Below the pieces are notes generated by a model. The model was not told the DNA's origin. It searched no databases and saw only the letters and a program-made list of their open reading frames with translations. A stretch of 64,000 nt of DNA from Medicago truncatula (lineage: Eukaryota > Streptophyta > Magnoliopsida > Fabales > Fabaceae), in NCBI RefSeq assembly GCF_003473485.1, contig NC_053043.1, positions 2,490,001 through 2,554,000 on the forward strand, given 5' to 3'. Made by a program: the position numbers and the translations under genes. Below are positions 11,022 to 22,553 of this stretch, piece after piece. Position 1 is the first letter of the stretch; each line of letters opens with the position of its first letter.

Positions 11022-12346
11022 TTAGAAAACTATCAACAAGGCTGCTGAGACCGCAATCGCTGCTAAGCTTCTGCAAGAAGAAGGCCTCCATGCAGCTGTA
11101 CCACAGAGAAAACTTATATTAGCTTGGCTTCCTTATTAGACATCACAAGGAAAGTAAGTGTAGCCATATAAAAATATCTTAGAGCTGCTTTTCAACAAGC
11201 ATCTACAGTTAGAAAAAAAGTTAAAATGATCTTCCAGTAATTTCAAGTCTTTTAATAATAGCTTCTCATGTAAGTTAACATCTTAACTTGTAAACCTCCG
11301 CGTTTAACTCCTATATAAATACAGATTTTCCTGTAAAGACATTCTTATAAGTTAAAGACACACTCCTCTCTACTTAAATAAAAGCAAAACGTACAAGTAT
11401 CTTGTTCCCCAAGTAATTAACTTGTCGAAATGTGATCCAGATACATGTATTTTTTGCTAATATTTAAGTCGAGAGGAGTGCATATTTCAGTTGAGGATAG
11501 ACAACATGTGTCCTTGTGAATCTTAAATTGATAGGATAGACAATTATAATTGAGAAATATGTTATATTTAAAAAGAACTAACCAAAAGTCAAAGGACTCA
11601 CCACTTGGAAGAAAGGATACACTAGCATAAAACTGATAGTCATCATACCACATGAAACAATTGGATCCATAAATTTCCCATCTTGTATTATTTCTAATTG
11701 TTCTGATGTTAATCAGCTGAGAATCCAGACACCTTTTGCAGTCCTTTCTACTAATATCTCTTGTGCACTGAGCCATTCCATACCTCTTCTCACTTTGATT
11801 GAAGTTCAGTACTTCTGTGTGGAACATTAATGATTTCTCTGAAGCTGTAGCTGCTACTCCACTCATGAAAGGTAACCCTTGTGAAACCACAGAAGGATCA
11901 TCAATATCATCAAAGTCATATGTAAATGTCAATTCCTGCATGTCTCCAAAGAAGCTCTCGTTTGAATAGCGTAGGAAACACCATCTAAACAAAACTTGAA
12001 CATCTCTACACTTAGGAAAAACATTTGAAGCTTCTATTGTGGAGTTACGGACACAATCAGAACAATTGTTAGCAGATATGTCTCCTCTACATAATATTGA
12101 ACCATAAATCCTGCTGTTGTTTTCTCCTGCAATGGTTTGGTAAAATCCATGGTGATCAACCACGTTTGAAGCAAGAGAATTCAATAAAGTTTGCAATATG
12201 ACTCCATTGACAGTAGTATTTTCTTCATTCTTACATGTGGAACCTAATGCTCTATTAGTATCATCTGCAAGGCCAAAAAAGCCATTTGGAAAGACCAGAA
12301 CAAAGAAGCTGATAACACATAGCATAACAAAATAAAATGTCTTCAT
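11022..12346 (-). CDS. Cysteine-rich repeat secretory protein (two Gnk2/DUF26 domains), copy 2
   Basis: Two exons: 11602-12346 and 11022-11095, with the same donor (G|GTGAGT) and acceptor (TACAG) as the paralogues. Spliced length is 819 nt, 272 residues. Signal peptide 1-27; Gnk2 motifs CRGDISANNCSDC and CTRDISRKDCKRC. The second exon codes AWRPSSCRSLAAIAVSAALLIVF, a hydrophobic C-terminal tail. Reading through the donor gives a longer unspliced frame to 11417, but the conserved splice signals and identical phase in three paralogues favour the spliced form. The part of domain 1 around VFPKCRDVQVLFRW differs from copies 1 and 3 (DCPKNRDVTVWF), mildly diverged. Confidence 0.87.
11361..11480. 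repeat. Intronic hairpin, CRRSP copy 2
   Basis: CACTCCTCTCTACTTAAATA on the left pairs with the right arm ending TATTTAAGTCGAGAGGAGTG. Same position and orientation within the intron as in copy 1. Confidence 0.75.
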
Positions 12347-13091
12347 AGTCTCTTTGGTATAGCAGAAGAGAAGATGAAGATCAAAAGCAATGAATGTGTC
12401 ACCTACGTTACAAATTTTGAACTTTTATTATCAGTTAGTCAAATAATGACTTTTTTTTTTAATTAGCACTATTTTATTTTATGTGCAAGTGTGCAAAATC
12501 AACTCTTGGGTGACGACCATACAACATGTATAACAATTTATACATATGACTATCTTTCAGATTGTTTAGTACAAGTAAGAGAAATTTTCCTCTAAAAAAG
12601 GGTAAGAGAAATTTTGTTTTAAGTCCATTTTACACTTTGTTTAATGTTGAGTTTATCTCTAACTTCTAGGACTTGATTATTATAATTAAGATTAGGGAAG
12701 CCTCAAATGAGTCAGGAGAAAATGCTGCAACAATATTCTGGCTTACTTGTTGAACAATCTATGTAGAATTTTGTTGAGCAGACAACTTTTGCATTATTAA
12801 TAAAGTACTAAATGATCGATGAACAAATCAATAGTCAAAACAGCTGAAAATAACGATGGTATTTTATATCAAATCATTTTTATATGAAATACAATATTTT
12901 GCTATGTACCAAAAAAGAATTAATCATTCAACTTAAGATAGAAATATTTGACCAAAAAAAATAGCAGAAATATTATAGAAAAATAGATAGAAAAAATTGA
13001 CTTGGAATTGTAACAAACGTAACCATTAAGATAAACGCAAAAGGATCTATCAAGAGGCATTGTCCATTTTAGGTTTTTGTGTAAGCCCTCA

Positions 13092-13770
13092 CTATTTGGT
13101 TGATGCTAGTTTGGTGCTAGCACCAATCGATTTGGGCTTCGATTGGTGCTAATTTGGTTATGTACTCGTGGTACTCAGGTTTATTGATTGATCATCTCTC
13201 GATCGGGTTTTTATTGGTTCTGGGTTGCTTTCGTTATTTTTGAAATATGTTAGGGTCTGTTATTGTGTTTGTAGTGCTCAGCCCTGTTGATTGACCATCT
13301 GTCGATCTGGATATTGATTGGCTCTGGGTTGCTTTAGTGTTGATTTGGCTGGAAATGGTTGTGTGGATGCTTAGCGTCGCAGCACATTGGGCTCTAGGCG
13401 TTGGGTTTTGCATCTGTGTTGGCGGTGGAATCACTCACCTTCGTGGAGATCTTGATTCAGGTTCTAATCTAAACTTTCACATACCTTTCTTATTTTGCAA
13501 TTTGGTTTCGAGCTCGTACACGGGCTCGCTGGATTGTGCATTGGTGCGTGGATTTTTATTCTGGATTCTGATGTGAGGTTACTATACTATACCCTTTAGG
13601 GTTGTTTGTTATGTTCTTTATTTTTCATTTTAAGCATCTCGTCTGGTTTTATTTTGTTTCTACTGGGTAAGGCTTTTATGTCACTCCAGTCTTTGTACTA
13701 TGTTCTTCTCAATCTACATAGGGTGTCGCAGATTCATTTGCACTCCATTTGTTTAAAAATAAATAAAATA
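13092..13770 (+). mobile_element. Non-LTR retrotransposon (LINE 3' part) insertion
   Basis: The flank of CRRSP copy 2 is interrupted here: the word GTAAGCCCTCA occurs at 13081-13091 and again at 13771-13781, and the flank of copy 1 is continuous across the equivalent site. The insert ends in an A-rich tail (aaaaataaataaaata). An 11-bp target duplication plus an A-rich 3' end is the mark of target-primed reverse transcription. No reverse transcriptase domain is readable, so it is probably a 5'-truncated LINE tail; a processed transcript of a host gene is the alternative. It contains an imperfect internal duplication of about 50 bp ('gattgatcatct.tcgat...gttctgggttgcttt'). Confidence 0.75.
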
Positions 13771-14189
13771 GTAAGCCCTCAAGGTTTTGTCATTTGTTAA
13801 AAACCGCCTCGTTGGATTGAATAGTATGGTTATTGTTTATAAACTACCATTGACCTTCAATCTCAGACAATATGAAATTTTTTGGTGTACGAAATCTTTT
13901 TTATTTTTAACCCAACTAAGTCGCATTGAGATGTCTTCCCTAATTCAAAATTCCTTATATAGTCAATTTTATGGAAATCATGTAAGAAAAGTGACCCGCT
14001 AATGTAAAGTTGGCAATCACTAACTACAATAGCTAATTCGATTTGAATAAACTTGTTTACAAGTGAACATGTACATCTTCAAACATTGTCAAAAACCAAA
14101 TCCCATTGACAAAGTAAAAAAAAAATAATAATAATCAAATTAAACATATTCACGGCATTCTATCAGAAATTATAAAGTAGAAGCTAGAA

Positions 14190-15488
14190 TTAGAAAACTA
14201 TCAACAAGGCTGCTGAGACCACAACAGTTATGCCACTTACTAAGCTTCTGCAAGAAGAAAGCCTCCAAGAAGCTGTACCACAAAGAAAAGCTTATATTAG
14301 ATTCTCTTCCTTATAAGATATCACAAGGAAACTAAGTCTAGCCATATGATTAATAAATCTCAAAGCTAATTTTCAACAAGCATCTATAATTAGAAAAGTT
14401 ATAAAGTTTTTCCAATAATATTCAAGTCTTTTAAACAATAGCTTGTCATATAAGTTAACATCTTAACTTTTCTAATAAATACCAATAATGCTACAAGCTA
14501 CTTTCTACTAAGCCAAACACATAATACTCCGAACATAAATATAAGCAAAAAGTAATTGTATTTGGTCCAAATGTGTGGACCAGATACATGTACTTTCTGC
14601 TTATAATTAAGTCGAGAGGAGTACATATTTCAGTTGAAGATATACAACATTGTGTCCTAGTGAGTCTCAAATTGGTAGTCATAGCTTAAATTGAAAAAGA
14701 ACTAACCAAAAGTCAAAGGACTCACCACTTAGAAGAGTGGAGACATTAGAATAAAACTGATAGTCATCATACCACATGAAACAATTTAATCCATGAACTT
14801 CCCATCTTCTTTTATTTCCAATAAAAGTTTCGAAATTGACCAATTGAGCATCCAAACACCTTCTGCAGTCCTTTCTACTGATATCTCTTGTACACTGGGT
14901 CATACCATACCTCTTCTCACTTTGATTAAAGTTCAGTACTTCTGTGTGGAACATGAATGATTTCTCCGAAGCTGCAGCTGCTACTCCGCTCATGAAGGAT
15001 AACCCTTGTGAAACCAAAGAAGGGTCATCAATATCAGTTTCATTTGTGATTGCCGTTGCTGTTCCTTGCATGTCTCCGAAGAAGCTCTCGTTTGAATAGC
15101 GTAGGAAACACCATCTAAACCAAATAGTAACATCTCTACTCTTAGGACAATCATTTGAGGATACTCTTGTAGAGTTAAGGACACAATTAAAACAATTATT
15201 AGCAGATATGTCCCCTCTACATAATATTGTACCATAAAGCCTGTTAGGCTTTTTTCCTACAATGGTTTGGTAAAATCCATGGCTATCAACGACGTTTGAA
15301 GCAAGAGAATCCAATAAGGTTTTCAAATTGGTTTGAAATGTATCTTCATTGACAGGATTCTTATCAGCTTTATCACATAGGGAACCTGTTTCTCTATTAG
15401 TATCATCAGCAAGGCAGAAAAACCCATTTGGAAAGACCAAGGCAAAGAAGCTGATAACACATAGCATAACAAAATAAAATGCCTGCAT
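14190..15488 (-). CDS. Cysteine-rich repeat secretory protein (two Gnk2/DUF26 domains), copy 3
   Basis: Two exons: 14726-15488 and 14190-14272, spliced length 846 nt, 281 residues. An in-frame ATG lies 12 codons further upstream (15524), but the start at MQAFYFVML matches the start of both paralogues and opens the signal peptide directly, so it is preferred. Gnk2 motifs are CRGDISANNCFNC and CTRDISRKDCRRC. The last exon codes ASWRLSSCRSLVSGITVVVSAALLIVF, the longest hydrophobic tail of the three. Compared with copies 1 and 2 there is a short insertion near residues 44-52 (DTFQTNLKTLLDSL). Likely secreted or GPI-anchored in the apoplast; role unknown. Confidence 0.87.
14526..14623. repeat. Intronic hairpin, CRRSP copy 3
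   Basis: The right arm TTAAGTCGAGAGGAGTA is intact, while the left arm starts ACTCCGAACATAAATATAAG and has lost a few bases. Pairing is weaker than in copies 1 and 2, but the structure sits at the same intron position. Confidence 0.65.
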
Positions 15489-15524
15489 AGTCTCTTTGGT
15501 AGCAAAAGAGAAGAGGAAGAACAA

Positions 15525-16492
15525 AATAAAATGCCTTACAAATCTTGAACATTTATCAGTTGGTCAAATAATGACATTACTTATAATTATTAATGCTATA
15601 TTTTATGTACAAAGTCAAGGGTGATGACCAAATGATATGTACAATAATTATTGTTTACGAGTATCTTTCTTATTGTTTAGATAAGTCAGAGAATTTTTCA
15701 ATCTATCGTGTTAAAAAGACTTAGATCTCATTACCAATAGCAAGTTTAAAAAATGAGAATCTCTCCATGCACATTTAACATCGATTTGGCAGGCATGCCG
15801 TGAGAAATGCACCTAGGCCATGTTGCGAGTGAGTGTGGATATTAAAGTTGTTTGTGTATTTCACATTGCCAATGTTTCGACAATGTGCAAGGTGAACATG
15901 CGCTTGAAAACTGGACGTTAGGCTAATTTTTTAATCATCTTTTGAGCTAACTTTTGAGAGTGTCCAACTGAGATCTAACTTCTAAGTCCATTTAACACTT
16001 TGTTTAATGTTGAATTTATCTCTAACTTCCAGGATTTTATTATTTTAATTCAGATTAGAGAAGCATCAAATGAGTCAGAAGAAGAAGATATATGATGCAC
16101 CAATATATCTGGCTTACTTGAACAATCTATGTAGAAATTTGTGGCGTGAATCAATAATTAAAACAAACTGAAAACAACACGGGTTATCTGCAGATTAAAT
16201 ATATAGATCAAATCATTTTTTTATATTTCAAATAAAATCTTACGCATACGTCATCTCAGCGTGGGAAAATAAATTAATCATTCATCCTAGCTAGATAATG
16301 CATAAATATTGTAATAGACTAAAAATTTGACTTGGAATTGTGACTAACGTTGCCATTAAGATAAACATTGCCAAAAGGAGCTCTCCACTTAGGTTAGAAA
16401 CGATGTTTGTATATGGTTTAAATAAAATAAAATTATAAGTAGTATTCTACTAACCTTTTGATGGCGAATAACAAATGAATTTACATGAGTTC

Positions 16493-16496
<4 letters not shown>
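15525..16496. other. Upstream flank of CRRSP copy 3
   Basis: Contains the same conserved upstream phrases as copies 1 and 2 ('gtgttaaa', 'tttaacactttgtttaatgttga', 'ttgacttggaattgtgac') to about 16400, marking the end of the third duplicated unit. No further gene. Confidence 0.55.

Positions 16497-16532
<36 letters not shown>
16497..16532. repeat. (TA)n microsatellite
   Basis: A simple TA repeat of about 36 bases next to the upstream end of the CRRSP cluster. Confidence 0.9.
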
Positions 16533-16536
<4 letters not shown>

Positions 16537-19500
16537 AGTCTTGTGTTGGCAAACATTTATCAAAATTAAATTACACATTTTTCTCATTATTTTTATTTTT
16601 TTTTGCACAAGATGGGTTCGAAGCATGTATAGGGAGTATTCGGATTATAAAATCTGAGGTGCTTGTCTTTTCCGATTTTATAATTCGAATTGGTGAAGAA
16701 AAAAACAAACAATTAGTCGCGGATGAACCGTGGCTAAAACGACGGTGTCTAATTTTTGACACTTTGAAAATAGAGGAAAAACTCATTTTAGATTATAAAA
16801 TCCTAAAATTCAAGGGAATTTTTGAAATTTTTAAGGGCGCGGGGAGACGCTAAGGAGGGTGGAAAAAGAAATTCTCAAATTAGAATATATCAGCCTTGAA
16901 AACTAATTAATAGCTAGACACTAGCCAAAGTTAAACTATAATTTGAAAACTGCTTTATAGGCCCTCTCTATTGCTCACAAGCCTCCAAAATGACTTCGTT
17001 TTAAACAGTCAGAAGGTTCGAACCGATCACCTAGAAAGATAACTTTCGATGGATATAAATATAGAAAAAACATGGATCAGGTGTTTATACAACTTTTAGG
17101 TACATCATAACTTATGAACTAAAACTGGCGAAATTAGCATAATGCATTTCTTTTCTTGGAGTCTTAGACATACCTCAACTTTGAAAACAATTTTGGTGTA
17201 TCAATCCATACTCAAAGACACATAGACTAATGATAAGAACAATTTATGTTCATTAACAAAACATGAAAATGAAACAATTACGATATAACATTCTGATACA
17301 CAAATAGTGTTCATTATCACAAAATTATACGTGCAACGGCGACAATTTGTGTATATAGATGCTTTCAACATGTCCAAATTGCCTAACAACACGCTCTTGC
17401 ACCATATAAATATCTATATTAATTTTGTAAAATAAAAAAAATAAAAATCTGACACATCTAAGAATATTGTGCATATGTATGTAACTAAAAAGATCTGATC
17501 GAATATGTGTAAAAAAAATTATCTTTTTTAATCGCTTATAAAAAACTAAATTTATATTATTTTTTTTAATGTTGCTTCTGATCCCCAAAATCTTATTAAT
17601 ACTATCTTAGACCCATATTGCTTTCTTTTATTACTCCTGCTATGCTATGGTAGATAACTTCCAAAAACACTGCTTTCAGTTATAAAGATGTGTTCTTGAT
17701 TTCTAGCAAAATTAGAGCATCTCATGCCTATTACACGAATATAAGAAAGAAAGTAGCATATGTTTTTTGAAAAAATTCTAATTTTTAAAATGTAAGTTTT
17801 GTACCTTTCATTATTTGAGCAGTCGATTTCCACCCTGAGATCTTTTTCAATATGATAATTGTATTTAAATTGTGTTACACTTGCTCCATCATTTTCATGC
17901 AAATCACATACAGGTTTTCCACTAACATATATTTGTGACATAACATAAGTAACATGTTCAAGTGGATATATGTAACATTTCATTTGCATTTTTTTATAAA
18001 TTTTATGTGCATCTTTATGCCAAGTGGAAAATATAAACTTACTCATATATTTTAGTTGACTTTTGTTTTCTTTGGTGACAGATGCTTCATAGTATTTTAT
18101 ATAATTAAAGCACGATATCTATCTTGAAAAGCTTAGAACAAGACATAAACAAACCTATAAATATTTGCTTGCGAAATACAAAGCTAATTAAAATAGGTTT
18201 AAATTGAAAGTGGTGCAAATAGATTTATATAATACCATCCAGAGGGAAAAATTTAAAACTAGGTTTAATTTAGTTTTCATCGTTAGTTGTTGTTAAAATA
18301 GTGTTCGATATGCAGCCATACGTGGTACCATTAAGTATAAGGATTAAATAGAAATCAGTGTCGTATAGAATTAAAAATAAAATTACTATATTTTTCATTC
18401 ACTAGTGTATATATGACACTTTTTTTTGGGTACAATATGACTCTTATTTTTAATTAGTTTATTTCATATACTTTTTTTTTTAATCAGTGTCATGTATACT
18501 TCACACTAGCTAATTTGATAGTAACTTTACAGTGTTATATTTATTATAATAAGGGAGGACAAAGATGAAATTTATAATATTATACTACTAGAAAAAGAAA
18601 TTAAGGACCAATTTTAAAGATGAAAAAAAAAATTATACTAATTCTCTCGTCACTGAACTTAAGACGGATTCGAGATGAATTTTATATTTTATGATTTATT
18701 TAAATTTTTTCATTTTTCATTAATTTTTTTTATAGTGGTCGGAGTTCGAACTCACCTTACATAAGTTCACGATGACACTAATTTATTTATGTAAGAACTC
18801 AGTGAAAATTTATGAAATTAAAAAATATATATGTGTGTATAAATTTGACGCTTGGAAAAAAAATTATAGGGAAACCGGAAACCTGCATGTCACTAGTCTA
18901 AGAGACATTTTAAATCTTATCCATATCATTCTCTTCTGGAGACATTGAATCTCCTATACATTATCTAAAATACGTTATTATAAAAACATGAAATTGTAAA
19001 GTAGCTTTTTTTTAAGTAGCTTTCTTGACTCATGCTTTCCAAGCAAGAGGCAGAACCAGTTGGGATATTAAAGGTTACACTAAAATTATCACATAATACA
19101 ATATTAATGGGCACTTTTAGGATAGAGAGAACATGAGTCATGACCTCCAACTTTCAAAAGAGCATCTTCCCATTATACCTTGAAAAGCTAATTCATATGG
19201 AAAATTTGGGACAAATGAGAAAATTTCTTTCTCACAAAAATGATTCAATAACTCGTGTCTTCATATTAATTTTGCCAAGGAAGCATATACTCTTAATTTT
19301 AGACCGGTAAAGTCATTAAAAAACTATTAGCAGATTGAATATTTAAGTGAATTAAGAGAGCAAATATGATTATGGGTGGTGCATGTTTCCCAAGTTGGCA
19401 TACTTTTCTTTTATCAGCGGAAATTATTATAGAATGCCAATTATTGCCAATTTTTCATGAGTTTACCGTAGTTGGTATAAACATTGTATAATATATGTAG

Positions 19501-22440
19501 AAGTTTGAATTCGAGTCTTACACATCTCATTTATTCATCTTAAGAGGTAATATTTTAACATAATGATTACGTAATTTATGTTACCACCTGAGTTTCTTTC
19601 TACTTACATTTTTTATCAAATTAATTTTTGTGCTTACTATTTTTCGTTGCACACTCTTTCATTGCATTCCACATACTGGCAGTACCTATTAAACAAAACT
19701 TTTAGAAAGGAAAAACAAAAAAAAAAAACACGAACTTTTTTACCTAACCAATTATGTGAGAGTTTCATGAAACATTAGGAACTGTACTACATATGATTGG
19801 TTATTTCCCAAAATTTCAATACACTTTTTAAAAGGTATTAGGAGTAACTTGTTAATGGAAAAATAAACCAGTTAAAGTGTATTCAGAGATCTTTGTCTTT
19901 TTGTGTAGATTCATGTGACCAGTGACCTAACTTCTCTAGATTTTTTTGTTGAGGAAATAACTCTTCTAGACTTAACAATGTGTAAGGTGATTTTCGGATA
20001 TAAATCCAGAATCTATTAAAAAAAACGTGACAGTACCTTTTTTCTTGTGAAAAACTAATCATGCATTATGAGTCATGGTGCCACTATATACATGTCCCTT
20101 AAGTGCAGGTGCCTTTTTGCACACCCACTAACAAGTACCTAGTTTTGACTCATTCAGGATCCAATACATGATCAACAGACATCTGCATGCAATCTTCTTC
20201 ACGAATCACATATATATATCCATATAAATATTTTTAAATTTCTTTTGAAATTGAAGCATATATCAGAATATTCTCAAAAAAAACAAATTACAATATCCCA
20301 ATGGATGAACGCACCAACGAAACTCACTTACACAACTCTGAGGTCCTCGATTTGAATTTGGATAAATGTGTTCAAAACCTAATGATTTTGGCATTATAGG
20401 TTGACCTAGATCTTACTGACACTAGAGACTGGATTTATACACCAATAAAATTTAATTTAATTTTTATGAGTATATATCATATGTAAACTCGGTTTTAGAT
20501 GAAATCAAAATTCAAAGCAATTACGCAGCAAGTTAGGTTAAGATTGAGTAGGAATAGAAATCAACTTGATTTTAACTGAGTTTACTCAATGATGAAGAAA
20601 ATAACGCTTATTTTCTTGAATAGTTTTAACCTCTCTTTTTTATATAGTTTTTTAATGTTATTATGATTTGGTGGGGTAATTTATTTAGTTTGATACAAGT
20701 TTATGAGTATGACATATTATTATGATGATTTGATATGTTTTTATTTTATAATTAAGTTGAAATTTTGAATTATTAATTCATTTATAGTATTATATAAGTA
20801 TATATATGTCACATATATGATAACTTTAATATTATTTTAATGAGGTAAATTTGTATAAATTTACGAGCCGATTTTACCTTAACAAAATAAGTTGACGTTA
20901 AAATTAGGTCTGATAACTTTGTTCCAAACAGACTTTGTTTGAAAGAGGCTTTGGAGAGAACTTGACGATAGGACTTAATTTTCTTTTCTAAATTAAGCAA
21001 ACCATGAAATATTTTTAAGAAAAAAATAAAATAAAAAATTCTTTCAACTTTTTTAGAGAATTTACTTTTCAACTTTTTAAAATTTTAAATATATATCAAA
21101 GGTGGCATTTAACCTGGAAAGTTGAATTTTTACCATTTGATTAAAAAGGTGTATTGATCTTATCATGGTCTCTCTGCACTTTATAAATCATCCTTTAGAT
21201 CTGGAATTTTATACGGGACAACTGTTCTTGTTTGTTCTTTCTAATCTGGTTTACGGAGAGATTTCTCACCCAACCCATGAAACTAGGAAAGGAACACGTT
21301 AGATATCGTATAACTTCACACAATTCATATAGAGAATTGTAGAACAATGGAATTGTAGAAGCACCAATGGCAAGCACGTACAAATTTGGGGATTGGAAGA
21401 GGAAATGTAGAACTAACATTTTTTATACTCTTTAATTTTGTTTCTGAAATTAAGTTGAGATTTATTTTTTAGGTTTTAGTTTAGTTGCTGTTATGGCTGT
21501 ACTGGGACTGTGGTTTCTAGTATCTTATTTTTGCTGAATTTTGCTTCTCCGTTTTTTTCTTTTTAGAATGTCAATGATCCAATATTTTTTCAATGAAAAT
21601 GTTTGATTTTTTTTTCTTCTTTCAATGACAAATGAAATAAAAAATACAGTGAAGATTGTTTAATGGCAAAGGTTGAAGACTGAAATTAGACATGGTGGTG
21701 GTTAGAATGGTTATATTCTTGAGGGTGGAGAGAGGAGGTTGAGGGTGGAGATAGGAGGTAAAGAGAGATTTGATACAGACAGATCATAGCAAATCTGTGT
21801 TCTTGATTAAATCTAATGGTTTAATCTAACTTTTCCATGGTGGAAAACAACTTCACTATCCCAGGTTAAAAGCCACCTATATCAAAATATAAACATAGCC
21901 CTACAAAACCTCTCCCAAAATTATCCACCTAAGGAGAGTCTTTCCAAGAAAGTAAGTACTAGTGATATATTTTATGTTATAGAATGAAGGAGAATTAAGT
22001 TTTACGTAACGGTAAAGTTGTTGTCACGTACAAGTTCAATAAGAATGAGTCTTAATTATGTGTCAAAATGAAACAATATGGGACGTAGGGAAATTTGGCA
22101 CACTATGTCTAATCTATAGGTATCAAAATCAACGGCGTAGTATTGTTTTTTTCCTTCAAAGACCTGTTAATTTTGTCACATTAGAACTGCTTTATACTGA
22201 CATAACACATGTGGTTCCATTGCATTGTCCTCCTTGTTCATGTTACCGAATTCTGTCTGAATGATATATATCAACTTTTTTCTATAAAAAAAAAAAATCA
22301 AAAAGAAAGCATTATTTTCTCTCTTTTCTTCATCATTAATTAAGAAAGTCTAAAGACATTAAAATTATCATAGTAGGATACAAAACAACAAAAATGAATT
22401 GCAATTCATTTTGTTTTGCACCAACAAGTTGTACGGTTAT
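16533..22440. other. Gene-poor AT-rich region
   Basis: About 5.9 kb with no gene that can be supported. It holds short tRNA-B-box-like words (for example GGTTCGAACC near 17015 and GTTCGAAC near 18750) that may be worn SINE pieces, and one exon-like - strand frame listed separately. A self-complementary stretch near 16630-16680 (ggattataaaatc / gattttataattc) is noted. Confidence 0.5.
17806..18046 (-). other. Exon-like open frame, unrecognised
   Basis: On the - strand an open frame starts MSKFIFSTWHKDAHKIYKKM and runs to a plausible donor (GAAAG|GTACAA) near 17806. The part YVSGKPVCDLHENDGASV and the following KDLRVEIDCSNN has composition like real protein rather than AT noise. I do not recognise a family, and no second exon was found. 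It may be a gene fragment or chance. Confidence 0.2.
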
Positions 22441-22456
22441 CACTTCTCCAATGTCC

Positions 22457-22467
22457 CTATATATTAA
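22457..22467 (+). promoter_or_regulatory. TATA box of the TauE/SafE gene
   Basis: CTATATATTAA about 90 bases upstream of the ATG, a suitable distance for a core promoter with a short 5' leader. Confidence 0.45.
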
Positions 22468-22553
22468 AGCCATTATAGTGTGCCAATCAGCATATACACA
22501 CCTAACCTCACTACTTCACTCTTTATCATTGCTAAAATTCTCTCAAAAGCAAA

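Noticed and set aside
13234-13576. Open frames inside the LINE-tail insertion
   Set aside because: No domain recognised; frames lie in retroposed sequence with no promoter.
20809-21072. Lysine/phenylalanine-rich - strand frame
   Set aside because: Composition follows AT-rich DNA; no motif, no conservation evidence.
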